From an uncultured Spirochaetota bacterium (lineage in GTDB: Bacteria; Spirochaetota; Spirochaetia; Treponematales; Rectinemataceae): 50,594 nt of DNA. The notes below the pieces were generated by a model. It worked only from the letters and a program-made list of their open reading frames with translations, did no database searches and was not told the DNA's origin. The stretch is taken from contig CAIJMU010000029.1 of the NCBI GenBank assembly GCA_903821875.1, positions 1 to 50,594 on the forward strand, read 5' to 3'. Positions 17,474 to 24,406 of this stretch are shown here, one piece after another. The position numbers and the translations under genes are program-made. How positions within the stretch are numbered: the first letter of the stretch is position 1; the number at the start of each line of letters is the position of its first letter.

Positions 17474-19590
17474 GGTTCGCCCCTTCCACCCTCGTCAAAG
17501 CCGCCGGTCCCGAGGTTGCCCTCGTTCGCCAGGTCGCCCATGGTGACCTCCATGTTGAGGGGCCGCTGGCTCCCCTTCTCCACCGCGGCGGGATCGAGAC
17601 CGGCCTTCCTGAATATCGAGGGCAGGATGGCCGAGCAGGTCTTGGAGCCGCAGGAGCCCATGCCGACGCGGATGCTCTTGAGCTGGTTGATGTCGCGGAC
17701 CTCGTTGTCGCGGATGAACTGGAGGATCTCCCCGACCGTGACGCGCTCGCAGCGACAGACAATGGCATCGTCCGGCGGGCAGGAGCTGATGAGCTCGGGC
17801 CTGGACTCGGTGACGGCTGGGTCCTGGACGAGGACTCCCGAAGCCCGGCTCGCGTTGCGTGAACTCATCCTGATCGTGAGGAGCCAGGTCCTGTTCTTCC
17901 TGTTGAACACCTTCTTCAGGAGTTCGCCCTCCTCGAGAAAGGCTGCATCCTTGTCCAGTACGCGGAACTTCGCCCCCGCTGCGAAGCTCCCCTCGAATTC
18001 GTGGGGAAGCATCACCTCTGCCCAGGCCTCGCCCTCCGACCCTGGGGCCCGGCGTATGAGACTGATGGCCAGGCCCGGGCAGATGGCTACGCAGGCACCG
18101 CAGCCGATGCACTCGCGCCTGGAATACCAGGGTATGTCCATGAGGCTGCCGCGCTTCGGCTTGAGGGAGATCGAGTTCGTCGGACAGACGGTTGCACAGG
18201 GATTGCAGGGAATCTCCTCGTTGCAGGTGAAGACTGGCTTCCACTTCTCCTCGGGGATCTCGGGGCTGCGCGCCAACCAGTCGCCGGGCCGCGATTTCAG
18301 CACCTCGCGCTTGGCTATCCACTCCTCGTTGACGGCCACGTTGGTGCCGAGCATGCGCGCGAGGCGCTGGGCTGAGATGCGGCCACCGAACATCGCGCTG
18401 GAGGCCTCGGCGATCTCCTCGGCGTCGCCGGCCGTCACGGCGGGAATGCCGAAGGCCTGCGCCTGCCTGTAGAACTCGTCGCAGGGTGACAGTCCCGTGG
18501 CGACGAGGACCGTATCGACCTCGTAGCTCCGGGCAGTCTCGAACATGGGGCTAAAGGAGCCGTCGACCCTGGCAATTGTGGCTTTTTCGACCCGGCCCTC
18601 GCCCTCAACCGAAAGCACCGTCGTGGCCAGGTGGATGGGCACGCCCATCCTGACGATCTTGTCCACGTGCACCTTGTAGCCATTGGCCTTGCCGAGAATC
18701 TCGACGATGCCGACAACCTCGATGCCAGCCTGGAGGGCGTGGTAGGCGGCGATGAGTCCCACGTTGCCCGAACCGACGATGAGGACCTTCTTCGAGGGCC
18801 GCACGAAGTCGCGGTTTACGAGGGTCTGGAAGGCGCCGGCGCCGAAGACTCCAGGAAGGTCGTTGCCGGGGAAGAGTATCGACTTCTCCCTCGCGCCAGC
18901 AGCGACCAGGAGGGCGCGGAATTCAACCAATGCATAGGATTTGTAGTCGAGGTAGATCCCTGCCTTCCTGTCCTTGTAGATGCCGACCACCGGCGAGTTG
19001 GCAAGGACCCTGACATTGGGGGTCGAACGGAGCTCGGCCTCGAGCTTGCCGGCGATGTCGATGCCGCGCACGCCTGCGTAGCAGTCCTCCTCCGAGCCGA
19101 AGAACTTGTGCGTCTGGAGGACGAGCTTGCCACCGAGCCTGGCCTTGTCGTCGGCCAGGATAACGGCATAGCCGAGCTTGCCGAGTTCGACGGCCGCAGC
19201 GATGCCCGAGGGACCGCCGCCCACCACCAGGATGTCGCAGGTCAGGGCCTGCTTCCCTGCCCCCGCGAAGGGTGTGGCGTCCAGGGGCAGCTTCGGATGG
19301 CCGACCAGGGTCCGGACATCCATGCCGGCTTCAAGGGGCGTCATGCAGGACTTCCGGGGCAGGCCGTCGATCACGAGCGTGCATTGGCTGCACTGCCCGT
19401 TGGCGCAGAAAATGCCCTGCGGCCCTCCCCCCTTGTGGTGGTGGGAAAAGGTAGTCACGCCAGCGGCTGAAAGGGCCGTCGAAACCGGTTCGGCCTGAAA
19501 GCCGGCTAACTTCTTCCCATCGAAGGTGAACTGCACCTCGACGCGCTCGCCCGGAGGGCTAGCGACTGGATGGCTGGTAATTCGACGCAT
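17470..19590 (-). CDS. Multi-cofactor FAD/iron-sulfur oxidoreductase subunit (HcnA+HcnB fusion with ferredoxin insert)
   Basis: The 706-residue protein fuses parts often on separate chains. An N-terminal [2Fe-2S] domain has GIFCANGQCSQC and a fourth cysteine in PRKSCMTPL. Residues from about 118 carry an FAD Rossmann motif (DILVVGGGPSGIAAAVELGKLG) and a second NAD(P)/FAD motif (KKVLIVGSGNVGLIAAYHA). Two [4Fe-4S] motifs follow: CNEEIPCNPCATVCP and CIGCGACVAICP. The end is a BFD-like [2Fe-2S] module (CRCERVTVGEIL then GSCGSKTC). It should take electrons from the DAO subunit encoded next to it and pass them along the clusters to a ferredoxin or quinone. It is preceded by a strong promoter at 19,700-19,728. 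Related anaerobic enzymes include the opine oxidase and proline dehydrogenase alpha subunits. Confidence 0.85.
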   Translation of the reverse strand: MRRITSHPVASPPGERVEVQFTFDGKKLAGFQAEPVSTALSAAGVTTFSHHHKGGGPQGIFCANGQCSQCTLVIDGLPRKSCMTPLEAGMDVRTLVGHPKLPLDATPFAGAGKQALTCDILVVGGGPSGIAAAVELGKLGYAVILADDKARLGGKLVLQTHKFFGSEEDCYAGVRGIDIAGKLEAELRSTPNVRVLANSPVVGIYKDRKAGIYLDYKSYALVEFRALLVAAGAREKSILFPGNDLPGVFGAGAFQTLVNRDFVRPSKKVLIVGSGNVGLIAAYHALQAGIEVVGIVEILGKANGYKVHVDKIVRMGVPIHLATTVLSVEGEGRVEKATIARVDGSFSPMFETARSYEVDTVLVATGLSPCDEFYRQAQAFGIPAVTAGDAEEIAEASSAMFGGRISAQRLARMLGTNVAVNEEWIAKREVLKSRPGDWLARSPEIPEEKWKPVFTCNEEIPCNPCATVCPTNSISLKPKRGSLMDIPWYSRRECIGCGACVAICPGLAISLIRRAPGSEGEAWAEVMLPHEFEGSFAAGAKFRVLDKDAAFLEEGELLKKVFNRKNRTWLLTIRMSSRNASRASGVLVQDPAVTESRPELISSCPPDDAIVCRCERVTVGEILQFIRDNEVRDINQLKSIRVGMGSCGSKTCSAILPSIFRKAGLDPAAVEKGSQRPLNMEVTMGDLANEGNLGTGGFDEGGRGEP

Positions 19591-19699
19591 GGCAACTCCG
19601 CTTCCGCACCTGAAACTTTCCCGGCTGGCTCCACACTCGGTCGGTACTGACCCAGGAGCGTTTCATCTGCCGGAACGAAGTTTCGAGGAGAGTGTATCG

Positions 19700-19728
19700 A
19701 GCATAAAATGGCGATTCGCAATTGTCAA
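19700..19728 (-). promoter_or_regulatory. Sigma-70-like promoter for the FAD dehydrogenase pair
   Basis: On the minus strand TTGACA (19,723-19,728) and TATGCT (19,700-19,705) are separated by exactly 17 bases. This is the best consensus promoter in the window. It lies about 110 bases before the 706-residue gene's start, leaving a leader of roughly 100 bases with no clear riboswitch fold that I can name. Confidence 0.75.
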
Positions 19729-19756
19729 GAAAAGTCGCTTTGCCTGGAATAGCAAC

Positions 19757-19780
19757 AGCGGCGCCAACTGTGGCGCCGCT
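19757..19780 (-). terminator. Hairpin, probable terminator of the opp operon
   Basis: AGCGGCGCC and GGCGCCGCT form a perfect 9-bp stem around a six-base loop, 35 bases after the oppF-like stop on the minus strand. It is followed by GTTGC rather than a long T-run, so termination may be partial. It lies between the transporter operon and the dehydrogenase promoter. Confidence 0.5.
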
Positions 19781-19814
19781 GGATGGAATGCCAAGGCACA
19801 GGGCCTTAGGACGA

Positions 19815-20831
19815 CTATAGTTCCTTGTATCTCCTGCAGGCATGGAAGTGCCCCATGCCAACATCCTCGAGCTCGGGCTCCGGCAGGGAGGAGCACTCCG
19901 GCTTTGCGTAGGGGCAGCGCGTATGAAAGCGGCAGCCCGGGGGGATGTGCGCCGGGCTCGGAATCTCGCCGGAAATCGGGAGCTCCTTGACCACGTGCAC
20001 CTTCCCGCTCTCGGGCTCGGGAACGGCGTCGATGAGGGCGCGGGTGTAGGGGTGGAGGGGATGGTCGATGATGTCGTCGGCCCGGCCCATCTCGACGATG
20101 CGCCCGAGGTACATCACCGCGATTCTGTCGGTGAAGTAGCGCGTCGTCGAAAGATCATGGGTAATATAAAGATAGGTCAGCCCGAGGTCGCGCTGGACAT
20201 CCTTCATCATGTGGAGGATCTCTGCGCGGGTCGACAGGTCGATCATCGAGACAGGCTCGTCTGCGACCAGCATCTTCGGGTTCAGGATGAGGGTCCTCGC
20301 CGTCGAGACGCGCTGGCGCTGGCCTCCGGAAAGCATGTGGGGCCAGCGCCCCATGAAGTCCTGGGGCGGGGTCATCTTGACCTCGGTGAGGGCCTGGACG
20401 ATCATGGCCTCACGCTCGTCCCTCGAAGCCTTGATCTTATGGATTATGAGGGGTTCCTCAAGGACATCCCGGATCTTGAAGCGCGGGTTCATCGAGGCGT
20501 AGGGATCCTGGAAGATCATCTGCACCTTGCGGCGGTAGGCAATCAGCTCGGCCTTGCCGAGGGAGGTAACATCCTCGCCGTCGAAGAACATCCTGCCCGA
20601 GGTCTGGGGGATGAGCTTCATGACAAGCTTGCCGGCAGTGGTCTTGCCGGAGCCCGACTCGCCGATGAGGCCGAAGATCTCCCCCCGCCTGATCTCGAAG
20701 CTCACCCCATCGACTGCGCGCACGAGCTTCCGCTTCTTCTGCCCGGCGATCGCCTGGGCGATGCTCTGGTGCGGCTCGAAATGCTTCTTCAGGTTCTCGA
20801 CGCGGAGGATGATGTCAGTGTGGTCTTCCAT
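19815..20831 (-). CDS. Oligopeptide/oligosaccharide ABC transporter ATP-binding protein (OppF-like)
   Basis: The 338-residue ATPase has Walker A GLIGESGSGKTTAGK, Q-loop QMIFQDPYASMNPRF, signature LSGGQRQRVSTART and Walker B MLVADEPVSMIDLS. After the H-loop (YITHDLSTTRYF) comes the OppD/F C-terminal extension with HTRCPYAKPEC and the closing cysteine in HACRRY. That extension carries a 4Fe-4S-like cysteine set in this family. The acidic catalytic residue after Walker B is E, as expected. It is the last gene of the operon and starts three bases after the partner ATPase stop, using a GGGGAGGTGAGAG site that overlaps that stop. It powers import through the two permeases upstream. Confidence 0.92.
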   Translation of the reverse strand: MEDHTDIILRVENLKKHFEPHQSIAQAIAGQKKRKLVRAVDGVSFEIRRGEIFGLIGESGSGKTTAGKLVMKLIPQTSGRMFFDGEDVTSLGKAELIAYRRKVQMIFQDPYASMNPRFKIRDVLEEPLIIHKIKASRDEREAMIVQALTEVKMTPPQDFMGRWPHMLSGGQRQRVSTARTLILNPKMLVADEPVSMIDLSTRAEILHMMKDVQRDLGLTYLYITHDLSTTRYFTDRIAVMYLGRIVEMGRADDIIDHPLHPYTRALIDAVPEPESGKVHVVKELPISGEIPSPAHIPPGCRFHTRCPYAKPECSSLPEPELEDVGMGHFHACRRYKEL

Positions 20832-20834
20832 CTC

Positions 20835-21821
20835 TCACCTCCCCTCGTCATTGAGCCAGCAGGACGAGAAATGGCCGGCCTCGATCTCCCGAAGCGGCGG
20901 CTCCTCGTTCCGGCACCGTTCCATGACGCGGTGGCAGCGCGGATTGAAGCGGCAGCCATTGGGCGGCGAGATGAGGTCGGGAGGCGTTCCTTCTATGTAG
21001 GACAATTTTTCGACCTTCCTGTGGAGACGTGGCGTGGAGGCGAGGAGTTTTTCGGTATAGGGGTGATTGGCCCCGCGCCCGGCGGCGGCGGGCCCGAAGA
21101 TCTGCTCGTTGGTGCCGAGTTCGGCTATCTTGCCCGCGTACATGACGCAGAGCCGGTCGGAAATCTCGGCCTCGAGGGCGAGGTCATGGGTGATGAAGAT
21201 GAAGGAAAGGTTGAAGGTCTGCTTGAGCTTCTTGAGGAGATTGATTATCTGGGCCTGGACGATGACGTCGAGGGCTGTCGTCGGCTCGTCCAGGATGACC
21301 ACAGAGGGCTTCAGGAAGAGGGCAGTCGCTATGACGACGCGCTGTTTCATGCCGCCAGACATCTCGTGGGGGTAGCGTCCCATTACCTCCGCGGGCAGTC
21401 CGACAAGGCCGAGGTACTCCTTGATGAGTTCCGTGGCGTAGGAATCCTCCATCTCCCGGTGCTCTTTAAGGGTCTCCAGCATCTGGCGGCCGATCGTGTA
21501 CACCGGGGTCAGGCAGTTCATCGCGCCCTGGAAGACCATCGAGATCTTCTCCCAGCGTATGTCCTTCCTTATCTCGCGCTCACTCATGGGAATTATGTCT
21601 TTCCCGTCCAGGATGATCCTGCCGCTTTCGTAGCGCCCCGGAGGTGTCGGCATGCGGAGCAAGGATGTGCCGAGGCTCGTCTTGCCGCAGCCCGACTCGC
21701 CCACAAGGCCCAGGGTCTCGCCGACCTTGAGGTCGAAGTTCAGGTTGTCGATCGCCTTAACGGCTCCCTTCGACGTGTGATAGTACATTTTCAGGTTTTC
21801 CACCCTGAGTATCGTGTCCAT
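20835..21821 (-). CDS. Oligopeptide/oligosaccharide ABC transporter ATP-binding protein (OppD-like)
   Basis: The 328-residue ATPase begins MDTILRVENLKMYYHTSKGAV. I chose the ATG at 21,821 because GAGGTGAT precedes it; the longer frame upstream is a shadow of the permease gene. Walker A is GLVGESGCGKTSLG, Q-loop SMVFQGAMNCLTPV, signature MSGGMKQRVVIATAL and Walker B VVILDEPTTALDV. The C-terminal extension has CRFNPRCHRVMERCRNEEPP and a final cysteine in SSCWLNDEGR. It forms a heterodimer with the downstream ATPase. The gene starts five bases after the permease gene ends. Confidence 0.92.
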   Translation of the reverse strand: MDTILRVENLKMYYHTSKGAVKAIDNLNFDLKVGETLGLVGESGCGKTSLGTSLLRMPTPPGRYESGRIILDGKDIIPMSEREIRKDIRWEKISMVFQGAMNCLTPVYTIGRQMLETLKEHREMEDSYATELIKEYLGLVGLPAEVMGRYPHEMSGGMKQRVVIATALFLKPSVVILDEPTTALDVIVQAQIINLLKKLKQTFNLSFIFITHDLALEAEISDRLCVMYAGKIAELGTNEQIFGPAAAGRGANHPYTEKLLASTPRLHRKVEKLSYIEGTPPDLISPPNGCRFNPRCHRVMERCRNEEPPLREIEAGHFSSCWLNDEGR

Positions 21822-21826
21822 TCGTA

Positions 21827-23239
21827 TCACCTCGTCTGGAGCTTGGGATGGAGGATCTTGTCCATGGCGAACCCGAGGAATGCGAAGGTCATTCCTGTAA
21901 TTGCGATGGAAAGCCCCGGAGGAATGATCCACCACCAGACTCCGTTGAGCACCGCGCCACCGGCCATGGCGTCGTGGAGGATCTGGCCCCAGGTGACGAT
22001 GGTCGCGTCTCCGAGGCCGAGGAGGCTCACTGTAGACTCGTAAACGATGGCGCTCGGTACCGAGAGGGCCATGGAAGCGAAGGAATAGGGAATGAGGATG
22101 GGCATCATGTGCCTGAAGATGATCCGGCTGTTCTTCGCACCCAGGGCCCTCGCGGCTTCGACGTAGGTCTCTTCCTTGATCTGGAGGGCCATCGATCGGA
22201 CAGTCATGACCGATCCGGTCCAGAAGAAAAGAACCATCACCAGTACGATGAACCAGATGCTCGGCTTGAAGATGGCCGACACCACTATGAGGACCGGGAG
22301 GAGGGGCATGCTGTTCACGATCTGGTAGATGAACTGCATGGCACTGTCCACGACGCCGCCGTAGTAGGCCGAAGTGATGCCATAGAGAACGCCTACGAAG
22401 ACCGAGATGGCCGAGGTCATGAGTCCTATGAGGAGTGCCCACTTGATGCCGGCCACAAGCCCCGAGAAGATGTCCCGCTTCATGTCATCGGTACCCAGAA
22501 CGCCGGATACAGCGCCTGAAACCACAAAGTGGGGATCGGCGATGACTGCGGTCGCTGGGTCGATGAGCATGGCCTTGACGATGAGCTTGTAGTCCCCCTT
22601 CAGCGCCATCGGTTTCGAGGCCATCGTGGGCTCGCCCTTGGCGAATATGAGGGTGACCGGCTCGAGCGATCCGGAATTGAGGCTCGAAAGGTCAGCCTCG
22701 CTCACGTAGTCCTTGACGAAGGCAAAGGTCGTAGCGTTGGCCTCGTTGTTGAGCGTGACGCGGATTCCCTGGTTGGCGAGACCGGGCTCGAAATGCGAAA
22801 CGAGCTCGATGCCCGTGCCGTCGGGACGCTGCACGCTGAAGGTCATCGGCACGTCACCGGTGATCGTAGCCCGGAAAATGAGGTCCAGCGGCGCCTTGTC
22901 GGCGGTGAACCTGTAGGGGAAGGTCAAGGTCAGGATCTTCCCGACCCCTCCGTCCATGTCGGATTCGGCTTTTCCGGGCGCCCTGAGCTGGGTAGTCACC
23001 GCCTTCTTTTCAGCCGCGAAAAGGTTGGTCCAGGCCGGCGGCGCGGCCGGGGAGTTGTCGATCCAGTAATCGATGTTGCGCCACTTCCTGTTCACGTCCT
23101 TCCAGGGGAGGATGACGGGCTCGAAGATGACAACTAGTACAAACAGGGCCAGGATGCCCAGGCCGATGAGGCCCGAGGTGTCCTTGCGGAATTCGTTCCA
23201 GAATTCCAGGAGGGCCCTGCGCGTGTCTTTCAGGTTCAT
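21827..23239 (-). CDS. ABC transporter permease (OppC-like) with a large periplasmic insert
   Basis: The protein is 470 residues, against about 300 for most OppC proteins. The first membrane helix (LIGLGILALFVLVVIFEPVI, about 23-42) is followed at 55-245 by a soluble beta-rich insert (ILTLTFPYRF, DVPMTFSVQRPDGTGIELV, PVTLIFAKGEP). The conserved GVLGTDDMKRDIFSGL leads into the usual five-helix core. The EAA cytoplasmic loop is EETYVEAARALGAKNSRIIFRHMMP. The insert sits outside the membrane, facing the binding protein. It overlaps the OppB-like gene by four bases. The enlarged permease fits the unusual binding protein encoded upstream. Confidence 0.88.
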   Translation of the reverse strand: MNLKDTRRALLEFWNEFRKDTSGLIGLGILALFVLVVIFEPVILPWKDVNRKWRNIDYWIDNSPAAPPAWTNLFAAEKKAVTTQLRAPGKAESDMDGGVGKILTLTFPYRFTADKAPLDLIFRATITGDVPMTFSVQRPDGTGIELVSHFEPGLANQGIRVTLNNEANATTFAFVKDYVSEADLSSLNSGSLEPVTLIFAKGEPTMASKPMALKGDYKLIVKAMLIDPATAVIADPHFVVSGAVSGVLGTDDMKRDIFSGLVAGIKWALLIGLMTSAISVFVGVLYGITSAYYGGVVDSAMQFIYQIVNSMPLLPVLIVVSAIFKPSIWFIVLVMVLFFWTGSVMTVRSMALQIKEETYVEAARALGAKNSRIIFRHMMPILIPYSFASMALSVPSAIVYESTVSLLGLGDATIVTWGQILHDAMAGGAVLNGVWWWIIPPGLSIAITGMTFAFLGFAMDKILHPKLQTR

Positions 23240-24276
23240 GACTTGCCTCCAACCTTGATGCGCGGATCGAGGAATCCGTAGAGCAGGTCGAGCGAGATCA
23301 GGCCCACCTGGTAAAGACCGATTGTGACTGCAAGGTCGGCGAGAAGGACCGGGATGTCATTTTGCTGGACGGCGATCCAGTACAGGTTTCCGAGGCCAGG
23401 CCAGCTGAAGATTCCTTCGAAGACAATGGCGCCGCCGATGGAACCGAGAAGCCCGAGGATGGCCATGGTCATCAGGGGCGGCGCCGCAGTCCGGAGGGTG
23501 TGGCCGAAGAGGACCCTGCGCTCGGGGATGCCGCGGGCGCGCGCTGCCATGATGTAGTCTTCCTGGAGGATGCCGAGCACGATGTTCCGGGTCACGAAGG
23601 CCGTACCCCAGAAGCCCAGCACCAGGAGGGTGAAGAGGGGAAGGATGATGTGCCAGAGCATGTCCACGAAGTACATGATGCCCGTTGGCATGGGAACGGA
23701 GTGGATGCCCCCGGAGGGGAAGAGCTTCAGCGTGTAGACAAAGAACATAATTATGATCATTGCGAGCCACCACACGGGCATGCCATAGACGACCATGGTC
23801 ACGACGCTGGTGGTGCGATCGAGCTTTCCGCCGGGCTTCTGCGCCTGCTTGAGCCCGAGGAAGATGCCGAAAGCTATCTCTATCGCTGCGGCCACCACAA
23901 AAAGGATGAGGGACCTCGGTATGGTCTCGCTGATTATCTTGCTGACGTCACGCTCTCCCTTGGAAGAGGTGATCGTCATGGATTTGCCGAAGTTGAAGGT
24001 GAGGATCGAGGCAGTCCTGAAAATGATCCGCTCGACGATCGGCCTGTCGAGCTTGAATTGCCTGATGAGGTTGGCCCTTCGCTCGACCTGGAAGGCCTGG
24101 ATCTGGGCGGGCAAGAGGTTCTTGAGCCTTGTCTGCTCGAGGCGGATCTGTTCCTCGATCTGGCTTCGCTGGGTCGCCTCGCTGACGGTGTTGAACAGGG
24201 CCGAGAGCAGGAATATGGTGATCGCGTATATTACAACGCCCTTCAATATACGCTTTACCGCGAACCACTTGTACAT
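23236..24276 (-). CDS. ABC transporter permease (OppB-like) with an extended first loop
   Basis: The 346-residue permease starts MYKWFAVKRILKGVVIY at 24,276; the extra 87 upstream codons in that frame do not look like protein. After the first membrane helix comes a charged, helix-prone stretch (SQIEEQIRLEQTRLKNLLPAQ, about 38-58). Then FNFGKSMTITSSKGERDVSKIISETIPRSLILF leads into the core. The EAA loop is QEDYIMAARARGIPERRVLFGHTLRTA. GGAIVFEGIFSWPGLGNLYW is the typical OppB/DppB pattern. It pairs with the OppC-like protein. A strong hairpin separates it from the binding-protein gene. Confidence 0.9.
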   Translation of the reverse strand: MYKWFAVKRILKGVVIYAITIFLLSALFNTVSEATQRSQIEEQIRLEQTRLKNLLPAQIQAFQVERRANLIRQFKLDRPIVERIIFRTASILTFNFGKSMTITSSKGERDVSKIISETIPRSLILFVVAAAIEIAFGIFLGLKQAQKPGGKLDRTTSVVTMVVYGMPVWWLAMIIIMFFVYTLKLFPSGGIHSVPMPTGIMYFVDMLWHIILPLFTLLVLGFWGTAFVTRNIVLGILQEDYIMAARARGIPERRVLFGHTLRTAAPPLMTMAILGLLGSIGGAIVFEGIFSWPGLGNLYWIAVQQNDIPVLLADLAVTIGLYQVGLISLDLLYGFLDPRIKVGGKS

Positions 24277-24364
24277 ATACCCACCTGTTTGATTTTCCGA
24301 CCGGGGTTTCCGCGAGGGGGATCGCAGCGTCGGCAGTATGCGCCAAGGGCCGGAAAGAAGAAGT

Positions 24365-24392
24365 GCGGCGTCGCCCCGGGGGGCGACGCCGC
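24365..24392 (-). terminator. GC-rich hairpin between the binding-protein and permease genes
   Basis: GCGGCGTCGCCCC and GGGGCGACGCCGC form a 13-bp perfect stem with a tiny loop, starting 14 bases after the binding-protein stop. On the minus strand it is followed by ACTTCTTCTTTCC, a pyrimidine run rather than pure T. It likely acts as a partial terminator or as an RNA-stabilising hairpin, giving more binding protein than membrane complex, as is common in ABC importer operons. Confidence 0.75.
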
Positions 24393-24406
24393 GTGCTTGG
24401 CTTAGC

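Noticed and set aside
16802-18472. A plus-strand open frame of 556 codons
   Set aside because: Antisense to the two FAD/iron-sulfur genes, whose cysteine and Rossmann motifs are clear.
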